Below, in pieces: positions 20,940-31,548 of a stretch of 64,000 nt of DNA (positions are counted from its first letter, which is position 1; each line of letters opens with the position of its first letter). Made by a program: the position numbers and the translations under genes. The DNA is from Mactra quadrangularis (lineage: Eukaryota; Mollusca; Bivalvia; Venerida; Mactridae). The stretch is from NCBI GenBank assembly GCA_025267735.1, contig CM046293.1, positions 7,712,560-7,776,559 on the forward strand, read 5' to 3'. The notes beneath the pieces are model-generated. The model did not search any database and was not told where the DNA came from. It saw only the letters and a program-made list of their open reading frames with translations.

Positions 20940-21813
20940 TACTCAAACGAAAAAGAAACGCAGGGTAAACGTCAGTGGTGATTTATGGTGAATTATAAGA
21001 ATGATATTAAAATTGGGATATTGATTTATCAAGAACTATCTTTCGTGAACTAAATTTGGAAATTTTCGTTGGATTTTGACCTTTACTTTTCGTGTTATTC
21101 CCGAGGGGAATGTGCCGCTAACCAATTCATTTGACGCGCGCGACGTGGAGGAGTAAGAGGCAAACCAATGCATGGACGTCTACAACGAAGACCCGCCTCA
21201 TGTAATCGGTTCCTTACAATTTGGGAGTGAATACGACGGTTATGATTGCCTACTGTATTGTTAGCAGTTTCGGTGGCAGTAACGTAACGATTACGCAGGT
21301 GTGCGAGACGTTTAGCTCTGTCCTGACGTCGTGTCGTGACGCGCAGACGCCCTGTCCGAGGCCGGTCGGCAAGCCTTCCAGTTTCCCTTAGTCGACGAAC
21401 AAGTCGCAATATGGTCGAAACATTCACGCCAAACTGCATAGCCAACTGCTGTGGCGTTTGACCTTGCATTCGCAACGTAATGGCCTGACCCCGCTGAACG
21501 TCAGTAAGCCTTGCCATTAACGTAGAAAGTTAAAACATAGTTTTAATACGGAAAACAGTGTATAAATGTCTGGAGTATTGGATGATATGAAAAGATGTGT
21601 TGAAGAAATTATCAAATTTATTCTGCACGAAATGTTTGCATTTCTTCGCTTGTATTACGTGACACTGAACGTTTCATGCTTCAGTAACTTTTCATTATGT
21701 GTTGAGTAAATAGATGCCTTGATAATAATCTGACCAATTTTCTTCATCTTACACAAAGGCGATAAAAAGTTATTCCATATCATTTTACCCTGCGTTTCTT
21801 TTTCGTTTGGGTA
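20940..21813 (-). mobile_element. Internally deleted Tc1/mariner-like element
   Basis: TA at 20940-20941 and 21812-21813 flanks 20942-21811 (870 bp). The 26-bp ends CTCAAACGAAAAAGAAACGC... and ...GCGTTTCTTTTTCGTTTGGG are inverted complements with one mismatch. Full elements of this type are usually 1.3-1.7 kb, so about half is gone. The well-kept ends suggest a recent insertion. Confidence 0.9.
21095..21517 (-). pseudogene. Tc1-like transposase, DNA-binding part only
   Basis: The 140-residue frame starts MARLTDVQRGQAITLRMQGQ. Residues 1-60 fit the first paired-like helix-turn-helix, with LAMQFGVNVSTILRLVRRLR as the recognition part. A GRPR-like stretch (DRPRTGRLRV) follows, then a second helix-turn-helix around 80-115 and the RARQMNWLAAH segment that normally precedes the first catalytic Asp. 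The frame stops there: the whole DDE domain is absent. It is the DNA-binding half only. If expressed it could still bind the element ends; that is speculation. Confidence 0.85.
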
Positions 21814-22020
21814 TATAACACAATGCTAGTATTTATAAAAATATCCAAAATGATTCAGTTTCCTATAATCTGTAAACCAATCAGAAAAGTTATATACAGA
21901 AATGAACTATACAAAAATACCTTTCACATCGATGTTACCAACAGCATAATTCATTATATACAGATTGTTTAAAAACCCCAATAAAGTCAATGAAACAAAA
22001 GGTTGTCTATGTTACATACA

Positions 22021-22266
22021 CACTGGTGTCCATAAGTTTCTTTACACGTTAAATTTTGATGTTTTGAAGTAAATTTTGAAATACATGTACATAACATGCA
22101 ATTATTAGTTTCACAACTAATTAACAGTTTAGCATTACTATCATTTATGGTCTTCATGTATTATAGAATTAAAGCAGAAATACTAAGCAAATGTGTTTGC
22201 AAGTTCTTTAAAACGAAAGAGAAAATATAAAAAAAACATGTGTAAAGAAACTTTAGGACACCAGTG
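22021..22266. mobile_element. MITE with CACTGGTGTCC terminal repeats
   Basis: The left end CACTGGTGTCCATAAGTTTC and right end complement (GAAACTTTAGGACACCAGTG) are 246 bp apart; inverted homology continues through TTTACAC. It resembles Tc1/mariner-type MITEs, with TA adjacent at the right. Confidence 0.85.
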
Positions 22267-22406
22267 TATTTCATTTAAACTTGTTTTAAACATATACATG
22301 TAAGCAGCACCCTAGCAAGACTTAGTACTATGAACATCATTTACATTCAACTATATACTTACTAGTACCTTATGTATTTGGTACATCATTGCTGATTTGT
22401 TTAAAA

Positions 22407-22751
22407 GTCTGATCTAGCTATCCACCCATAGATTGGGTCTTTCACATGATTAATCAGACCTATGTATTTATTTATAAGTTTAAAGAGTACTTCTGATCTA
22501 GTTATCCTCCCATATATGGGCCCTTCACTAGATTGCTCAGAATAATGTTCAAATAATTCCGATCTAACTATCCTCCCATAAATGGGCCCTTCACTAGATT
22601 GCTCAGAATTATGTTAACAAAAAATTCCGATCTAGCTATCCTCCCATAAATGGGTCCTTCACTAGATTGCTCAGAATTATCTGTTTTGTCTCTTTAATTC
22701 CGATCTAGCTATCCTCCCATAAAAATGGGCCCTTTACTAGATTGCTCAGAA
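22407..22751. repeat. Five tandem hairpin units
   Basis: Units lie at 22407-22459, 22491-22542, 22557-22608, 22625-22676 and 22698-22751, separated by 14-31 bases of unrelated spacer. Each about 52-bp unit can fold: a basal stem TTCTGA/TCAGAA, then TCTAG/CTAGA, then an apical CCCAT/ATGGG with a 2-5 base loop. Unit 1 has GTCTGAT/ATCAGAC at the base, a paired change. The spacers vary while the hairpins are kept. Confidence 0.8.
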
Positions 22752-23499
22752 TTATGGACACATTATTTTTCTTTCAATTGAGAGCTATCAAGTTCCTCTC
22801 TTTTACCTTCATCAAACCGATTATCGTTTAGTACATCGTTATCAAGCATCATTAGTACTAATTACATGTATTTAACAATTGCTTTTTATATTAATTAAAG
22901 GGTCGAAAACGTTATCAATATACTCTACATACAATGAATATGTTATTAGAACTGTATGTGAGTGGGTATAAGTATAAATCATTTCTGTATGTTTAAAGAT
23001 ATCTGACCATGTAGCTATTATTCAGACTGTTTATATATTAGTATTGTGGCAGACGATTGATACATCTGTACAAAGTCAAAAGCTTAAATAACTTGGTGAT
23101 TTAAGAAAGACTTCATTCAGAATTGTGCAAAAATCCTTTCATCTCTGTTTGATCTAAGTATCAAATTGTCATTGAATGTATAAAAAACAATACTACTCAC
23201 GTTTATGATATGCTGAAGTTTGGATAATAATTATTATATTAATTTGCATTGAATACAACAATTTTATTAATATATTCTAACGATAGATCAGAACAAATAG
23301 TATAATATAAAATGCCTACTGATTTGATTTGAAAAATATTTCACGGATCTATTCATTTAAGGTAAATATAGTTCTTAAAATTTTCCAATCTTTTACTGAT
23401 ACATTGATCACTATGTAGATATGTGTTGTATTATTCATTAAAATAATTTCAAATAAATATTACCATTTGTAATTTAACTGCTGAATATGCTGTTACAAA
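22752..23499. other. AT-rich stretch, nothing recognised
   Basis: No repeat or gene was recognised between the hairpin array and the satellite region. Confidence 0.5.
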
Positions 23500-26275
23500 A
23501 AACTCCCAAATAGAAACAAACCATACATTAAGATAATTTACTTAATTATAGAAATCTACATAGAAAAAAGGACAAATTGACAAGTCATAAAAGTGTGTTT
23601 AAAATCGTATTAAAAACCGACAACCATTTGATATTTACGAGAAAAAGACGTGCTAAGTGACACGTGTATTAAAGTCATATTATTCAAGAATGAAACCTAC
23701 ATGGAAATAAGGACCGAATATGTCAATTTACTTGTTTGATTTCTTTTTTATGCCTGAAAATTAGGAAAGAACGACATGTTATGGTGCATTAAAGTTATAT
23801 TATTATAAGATAAGAACCTACAGGACTAAAAGTAATGTATTGTATTAAAGTTTTTTTGTTCAAAGATAGAAACCTGCATAAAATTATGGACCTATGGTGA
23901 CAATATGTACGCGTGTTTTCTTCTTTTAAGACGGATACCTTTCAAAGAATAAGGACAGAATGATATGCTGTAATGTATTATAGTTGTCTCTTCATAAAGA
24001 TATAAACCTACATGAACATTTGGACAGAGCGGCGTGTCATTTTGTATGTATGTTTTCATTTAAATGACATATACCGAACCAAAAATAAGGGCAGATTTAC
24101 ATGTTGTCGTGTATTAAAGATATCTTATTCAAAAATAAAACCTACATGAAAAAAATGACCAATGATACCATTTTGTACGTTTTTTAAGGACATATACTTA
24201 CCTGACAATAAGGACAAAGGAACATTGTTTGGGATATCAGAATTAACTTATTCAAAGAATGACATGCTGCAGTGTATCATATTTAGCTCTTCATAAAGAT
24301 AGAAACCTACATGAATAGACAGAAGACGTCAATTTGTATGTAAGGCTGAATTCAAGGCAGAAATACACATGAAAATATGGACGAAATGACAGTTTTAGTG
24401 TATTACTGTTATCTTATTATAAGATAGAAACCTACATGAAAAAATAAATAGATAATAACATAGTGTATGTATATTTTCTTTTGTGAGACAAATACTTTGC
24501 TGATAATAAGGACAGAATGTTTTTAAGAGAATCAAAATTGTTTTATTTCAAAAGATAGAAACCATCATGAACTTTTGGACAGAAGATAACATAGTGTATG
24601 TATGTTTTCTTTTTTGAGGACAGATACTCACCTGACAATAAGGACAAAAGGACATGGTTTGGGTTATCAGAATTAACGTATTCAAAGAATAACATGCTGC
24701 AGTGTATCATATTTAGCTCTTAATAAAGATAGAAACCTACATGAATAGACAGAAGGCGTCAATTTGTATGTAAGGCTGTATTTAAGGCAGAAATACACAT
24801 GAAAATATGGACGAAATGACAGTTTTAGTGTATTACTGTTATCTTATTATAAGATAGAAACCTACATGAAAAAATGAATAGATGATAACATAGTGTATAT
24901 ATATTTTCTTTTTTTGAAACAAATACTTACCTGATAATAAGGACAGAATGTTTTTAAGAGAATCAAAGTTGTTTTATTTCAAAAGATAGAAACAATCATG
25001 AACTTTTGGACAGAAGATAGCATAGTGTATGTATGTTTTTTTTAAGGACAGATGCTTACCTGACAATAAGGACAAAGGAACATGGTTTGGGTTATCAGTA
25101 TTAATTTATTCAAAGAATGACATGCTGCAGTGTATCATATTTAGCTCTTAATAAAGATAGAAACCTACATGAATAGACAGAAGACGTCAATTTGTATGTA
25201 AGGCTGAATTTAATGGCAGAAATACACATGAAAATATGGATGAAATGACAGTTTTAGTGTATTAAAGTTGTCTTATTATAAGAAAGAAACCTACATGATA
25301 AATAAATAGATGATAACAAAGTGTATGTATATTTTCTTTTTTGTGACAAATATTTACCTGATAATAAGGACAGAATGTTTAGGAGAATCAAAGTTGTTTT
25401 ATTTAAAAAGATAGAAACCATCATGAACTTTTGGACAGAAGATAACGTAGTGTATGTATGTTTTTTTTGGGGGGGGGGACAGATTCTTACCTGAAAATAA
25501 GGACAAAAGGAAATGGTTTGGGTTATCAGAATGAACTTATTCAAAGAATAACATGCTGCAGTGTATCATATTTAGCTCTTAATAAAGGTAGAAACCTACA
25601 TGAATAGACAGAAGACGTCAATTTGTATGTAAGGCTGTATTTAAGGCAGAAATACACATGAAAATATGGATGAAATGACAGTATTAGTGTATTACTGTTA
25701 TCTTATTATAAGATAGAAACCTACATGAAAAAATGAATAAATGATAACATAGTGTATGTATGTTTTCTTTTTTGAGACAGACACCTGATTATAAGGACAG
25801 AATGTCATGATTTAGTGAATCTAAGTTGCTTTATTCAAAGAGATAGAAACCTTCAAGACCATTTGGACAGAGGATATCATGGTGTTTACATGTGTTATTT
25901 TCTAATCAGATGCTAACCAGACAGCACGGAATGACATGTTGTAGTGTATAAAGGTTCTTTATTTAAAGATAGAAACCTACATGACCATTTGGATAGACGA
26001 GGTAATATTGCATGTGATGTATGATAAAGACTTGATTGATAGTAAGGATAGAACACAATACTGCAGTGTTTGTAGTTATTCTATTTAAAGATAGAAACCT
26101 GCATGAAAATAAGATATGTAGATGTCAATTTGTATGTTTGTTTCCTTAATTTTAGACATATACCTACATGGGAATAAGAACAGGACGACAGGGTTCAGTT
26201 ATTAAAATCATCTTAGCAAAGAAAGAACCCAACATAAACATTATGACAGAGGAAGTCAATTTGTATGAAGACAAA
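23500..26275. repeat. Diverged satellite with about 430-bp higher-order repeat
   Basis: A motif AGATAGAAACCTACATGAA followed by GGACAGAATGACAT recurs throughout. From about 24230 a longer period is visible: CATGCTGCAGTGTATCAT at 24263, 24693, 25121 and 25552 (spacings 430, 428, 431). The basic unit appears to be about 65 bp and aligns with the 66-bp monomer of the arrays to the right (TTATCTTATT, AAGGACA/AAGATAGAAAC, ACATGA). Several units contain TTACCTGACAATAAGGAC, whose complement looks like a combined splice acceptor and donor. Confidence 0.85.
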
Positions 26276-26480
26276 TGTAGTGATAACCAGTCTGGGACAG
26301 GTGCTTGTTTGGTAACAACCAGCAATTCATCATCCTATCGGAAGCCAGGACCTGGACACGTGTGCTGGACAACCAACGAGAAGCAAGATCCGTCAACCGG
26401 TGGCTGTAGAACCCGCTCTTTGCTCTCTTGGCTGTGGATACTCACTCTGTACAGACGTACTTTTGGATCTTGTTCTTGAC
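26276..26480. other. GC-richer island inside the satellite, unknown
   Basis: About 200 bp of roughly balanced base composition interrupts the AT-rich satellite; flanks on both sides are satellite monomers. A 103-codon plus frame (26168-26479) runs through it and reads ACLVTTSNSSSYRKPGPGHV in its middle; other frames on both strands are partly open too. I do not recognise it as a protein, SINE or transposon end. Confidence 0.5.
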
Positions 26481-26499
26481 ATATTGATATCTTTAAGTG

Positions 26500-27800
26500 T
26501 ATAAAAAAATCATTTGAATATAAAAACCTTCATGAGAAAAAAGGCCGAATGGCAATTCATATCGAATTTCTGCTATCTAATTGATGGACATAATCGTACA
26601 AGAGATTAGGAACATGCGGCATGCCATAACGTGAGTCTGTTATTGTATTGAAGGACAGAAAAGTACATAATGAATGGAAAAAACGACATGCTTATTGTGT
26701 GTCTGTAATCGTTTTGAAGGACAGAAACGTAAATAATGAATGGAAAAAACGACATGCTTATTGTGTGTCTGTTATCGTTTTCAAGGTCAGAAAAGTACAT
26801 AATGAATAGAAAAAACGGCATGCTTATTGTGTGTCTGTAATCGTTTTGAAGGACAGAAACGTAAATAATGAATGGAAAAAACGGCATGCTTATTGTGTGT
26901 CTGTAATCGTTTTGAAGGACAGAAACGTAAATAATGAATGGAAAAAACGGCATGCTTATTGTGTGTCTGTTATCGTTTTCAAGGTCAGAAAAGTACATAA
27001 TGAATAGAAAAAACGGCATGCTTATTGTGTGTCTGTTATCGTTTTCAAGGACAGAAACAACATAATGAATGGAAAAAAAACGGCATGCTTATTGTGTGTC
27101 TGTTATCGTTTTCAAGGACAGAAAAGTACATAATGAATAGAAAAAACGGCATGCTTATTGTGTGTCTGTAATCGTTTTGAAGGACAGAAACGTAAATAAT
27201 GAATGGAAAAAACGGCATGCTTATTGTGTGTCTGTAATCGTTTTGAAGGACAGAAACGTAAATAATGAATGGAAAAAACGGCATGCTTATTGTGTGTCTG
27301 TTTTCGTTTTCAAGGTCAGAAAAGTACATAATGAATAGAAAAAACGGCATGCTTATTGTGTGTCTGTTATCGTTTTCAAGGACAGAAACAACATAATGAA
27401 TGGAAAAAAACGGCATGCTTATTGTGTGTCTGTTATCGTTTTCAAGGACAGAAAAAACATAATAAATGGAAAAAAACGGCAAGCTTATTGTGTGTCTGTT
27501 ATCGTTTTCAAGGACAGAAACAACATAATGAATGGAAAAAAACGGCATGCTTATTGTGTGTCTGTTATCGTTTTCAAGGACAGAAAAAACATAATGAATG
27601 GAAAAAACGGCATGCTTATTGTGTGTCTGTTATCGTTTTCAAGGACAGAAACAACATAATGAATGGAAAAAATACGCATGCTTTTAAGTGTCTGTTTTCG
27701 TTTTCAAGGTCAGAAACAACATAATGAATGGAAAAAACGGCATGTTTATTGTGTGTCTGTTATCGTTTTAAAGGGCAGAAACGTTTATGATTTATAGAAA
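26500..27800. repeat. 66-bp satellite, subfamily with GGCATGC
   Basis: About 18 monomers of TTATTGTGTGTCTGTTATCG-TTTTCAAGGACAGAAACAAC-ATAATGAATGGAAAAAACGG-CATGC. Two or three variants (TTTTGAAGGACAGAAACGTAA, TTTTCAAGGTCAGAAAAGTAC) alternate in a repeated order, so a multi-monomer unit was copied. Open frames on both strands come from the period being a multiple of 3. Confidence 0.95.
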
Positions 27801-30754
27801 AAAAGGATGTCTTAGTGTGTGGCTGTTATTTAATTGAAGGACAGAAACTAACATGATTTTAGGAACAACTTCAAGTCTTATTGTGTGTCTGTTATCTTAT
27901 TGAAGGACATAAACTACCATGAGCTTAGAAACAACATCAACTCTTATTGTGTGTCTGTTATCTTATTGAATGACATAAACTAACATGAGTTTAGGAACAA
28001 CATCAAGTCTTATCGTGTGTCTGTTATCTTATTGAAGGACATAAACTACATGAGCTTAGGGACAACATCAAGTCTTATTGTGTGTCTGTCATCTTATTGA
28101 AGGACATAAACTAACATGAGCTTAGGAAAAACATCAAGTCTTATTGTGTGTCTGTTATCTTATTGAAGGACAAACTAACATGAGCTTAGGAACAACATCA
28201 ATTCTTATTGTGTGTCTGTTATCTTATTGAAGGAAAAACTTACAAGAGTTTAGCAACAACATCAAGTCTTATTGTGAGTCTGTGATCTTATTGAAGGACA
28301 AAAACTTACATGAGCTAAGGAACAATATCAAGTCTTATTGTGTGTCTGTTATCTTATTGAAGGACATAAACTAACATGAGTTTAGGAACAACATTAAGTC
28401 TTATTGTGTGTCTGTTATCTTATTGAAGGACATAAACTAAAATGAGCTTAGGGACAACATCAAGTCTTAATGTGTGTCTGTTATGTTATAGGAGGACATA
28501 AACTAACATGAGCTTAGGAAAATCATCAAGTCTTATTGTGTATCTGTTATCTTATTGAAGGACAAACTAACATGAGCTTAGGAACATCATCAAGTCTTAT
28601 TGTGTGTTTGTTATCTTACTGAAGGACAAATTTACATGAGTTTAGCAACAACATCAAGTCTTATTGTGTGTCTGTTATCTTATTTAAGGACATAAACTTA
28701 CATGAGCTTAGGAACAACATCAAGTCTTATTGTGGGTCTGTGATCTTATTGAAGGACGTAAACTAACATGAGCTTAGGAACAACATCAAGTCTCATTGTG
28801 TGTCTGTGTTCTTATTGAAGGACATAAACTAACATGAGTTTAGGAACAACATCAAGCTTTATTGTGTGTCTGTTATCTTATTGAAGGACATAAACTATCA
28901 TAAATTTAAGAACAACATCAAGTCTTATTGTGTATCTGTTATTTTATTGAAGGACATAAACTAACATGAGTTTAGGAACAACATGAAGTCTTATTGTGTG
29001 TCAGTTATCTTATTGAAGGTTATAAACTAACATGAGCTTAGAAACAACATCAAATCTTATTGTGTGTCTGTTATGTTATTGAAGGACATTAACTTACATG
29101 AGCTAAGTTACAACATCAAGTCTTATAGTGGGTCAGTTATCTTATTGAAGGACATTAACTTACATGAGCTTAGGAACAACATCAAGCCTTATTGTGGGTC
29201 TGTTATCTTATTGAATGATATAACTTTACATGAGCTTAGGAACAACATCAAGTCTTAGTGTAGGTTTGTTATCTGATTGAAGGACATAAACTTTCATGAG
29301 CTGAGGAACAACTTCAAGTCTTATTATGTGTCTGTTATCTTATTGAAGGACAGAAACTTACATGAGAATAGGAACAACGTCAAGTCTTATTGTGTGTATA
29401 TTATCTTATTGAAGGACATAAACGTACATGAGCTTAGAAACAACATCAAGTCTTATTAAAAGTCTGTTATCTGATTGAAGGACATAACTTTACATTAGCT
29501 TAGGAAAAATTTCAAGTCTTATTGTATATCTGTTATCTTATTGAAGGACATAAACTTACATTAGAATAGGAACAACATCAAGTTTATTGTGTGTCTGTTA
29601 TCTTATTGAAGGACAGAAACTAACATGAGTTTAGGAACAACATCAAGTCTTAGTGTAGGTTTGTTATCTGATTGAAGGACATACACTTTCATGAGCTGAG
29701 GAACAAGATCAAGTATTATTATATGTCTGTTATCTTATTGAAGGACATAAACTTACATGAGAATAGGAACAACATCAAGCCTTATTGTGTGTCTGTTATC
29801 TTATTGAATGACATAATTTTACATGAGCTTAGGAACAACATCAAGTCTTAGTGTAGGTTTGTTATCTGATTGAAGGACATAAATTTTCATGAGCTGAGGA
29901 ACAACTTCAAGTCTTATATATATTATTGAAGGACAGAAACTTTCATGAGAATAGGAACAACGTCAAGTCTTATTGAGTGTATTTTATCTTATTGAAGGAC
30001 ATAAACGTACATGAGCTTAGAAACAACATCAAGTCTTATTAAGTGTCTGTTATCTTATTGAAGGACATAATTTTACATGAGCTTAGGAACAACATCAAGT
30101 CTTAGTGTGGGTTTGTTATCTTATTGAAGAACATTAATTTACATTAGCTTAGGGACAACTTCAAGTTTTATTGTATGTCTGTTATCTTATTGAAGGACAT
30201 AAACTAACGCGAGTTTAGGAACAACATCAAGTCTTATTTTGTGTCTGTGATCTTATTGAAGGACATAAACTTACATGAGCTTAGGAACAATATCAAGTCT
30301 TATTGTGTGTCTGTGATCTTATTGAAGGACATAAACTAAAATGAGAATAGGAACAACATCAAGTTTTATTGTGTGTCTGTTATCTGATTAAAGGACAGAA
30401 ACTAACATGAGCTTAGGAACAACATCAAGTCTTATTGTGTGTCTGTTATCTTATTGAAGGACATAATTTTACATGAGCTTAGGAACAACATCAAGTCTTA
30501 GTGTGGGTTTGTTATCTTATTGAAGAACATTAATTTACATTAGCTTAGGGACAACTTCAAGTCTTATTGTATGTCTGTTATCTTATTGAAGGACATAAAC
30601 TAACACGAGTTTAGGAACAACATCAAGTCTTATTTTGTGTCTGTGATCTTATTGAAGGACATAAACTTACATGAGCTTAGGAACAATATCAAGTCTTATT
30701 GTGTGTCTGTGATCTTATTGAAGGACATAAACTTACATGAGCTTAGGAACAACG
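27800..30754. repeat. 66-bp satellite, subfamily with CATCAAGTCTTATTG
   Basis: About 44 monomers of TCAAGTCTTATTGTGTGTCT-GTTATCTTATTGAAGGACAT-AAACTAACATGAGCTTAGGA-ACAACA. It shares GTGTGTCTGTTATC and GAAGGACA with the array to its left. A block around 30030-30350 recurs at about 30430-30750. The array ends abruptly at GGAACAACGGTATG. Confidence 0.95.
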
Positions 30755-31034
30755 GTATGTTTTATAGTGAGAAAATATGTGTCGTATTATTCTGTGTTAG
30801 TTCATAAACATTGGTTAATAATATGTCCATGTTATTTAATGCACATATATGATAATGATTTTGATAAAAATAAAGTACTGCTTGACAGAAATTTGACTCT
30901 ATGTAAATTAAATGAAGAATGCTACATATTTAAATTGCTTCAGTTGTATTTTCGAAGTACTATTTGTATATGAAACAGAGTTGGTCTCGATTTGAGCTTT
31001 TTGAAATGATGTTAATTGATTAAGGTTATTTCAC

Positions 31035-31202
31035 GGCAGACAGAGGACCTTTATTAACGAGGTCAGCTACTTCTCAAAATGCATTATCAATGAAGGAAAG
31101 TTGACAGCACATGAATTATATAATTTCCATGGAAGGGTATAACCGCCCGGTCGGGATTCTAGATTTAAAACCCAGCGCGATAACAACGGGGCTACAGATC
31201 TA
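31035..31202 (-). mobile_element. SINE family S1, old partial copy
   Basis: GGTTATTTCACGGCAGAC and TTTCCATGGAAGGGTATAAC match the minus-strand S1 body; the B-box complement has decayed to GGGATTCTAGATTTAAAACC. Confidence 0.6.
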
Positions 31203-31548
31203 GCTTATCGTTATGTATGATAAACAAACACAAAAGTTCTAAAAAGCGACAATTCATCATTTTAGTATGTGACAGGCTATGGTGTATATGAGGCAATTGA
31301 TATGACATACAAAAATTGTTGGATGGCAGGCTCAAAGTTGCAACTTAAATAATTGTAATATTGTACGCCCATACATGAAGGTGTTTCCTCAGTACTTGAG
31401 TAAGTTTATATTTGATTACTAAAATTATCCAAATAAATCACTCAATGCGTAAGTCTTACACTTAAGGCATTAAGTAAACAAGAGGCAGTGTTGAGAATAC
31501 TCTCTATTTTGAGCTATGTTAGGTAATTACTAGCCAAAACTAGGCATA
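31203..31548. other. Short unannotated stretch
   Basis: Nothing was recognised before the left end of the Helentron-like element. Confidence 0.5.

Noticed and set aside
22407..22751. CRISPR-like array (repeats with variable spacers)
   Set aside because: The DNA is eukaryotic, the repeats are about 52-base hairpins with imperfect identity, spacers are short and uneven, and no cas genes are present.
26606..27724. Frames of 99-167 codons on both strands
   Set aside because: By-products of the 66-bp satellite, present on both strands at once.
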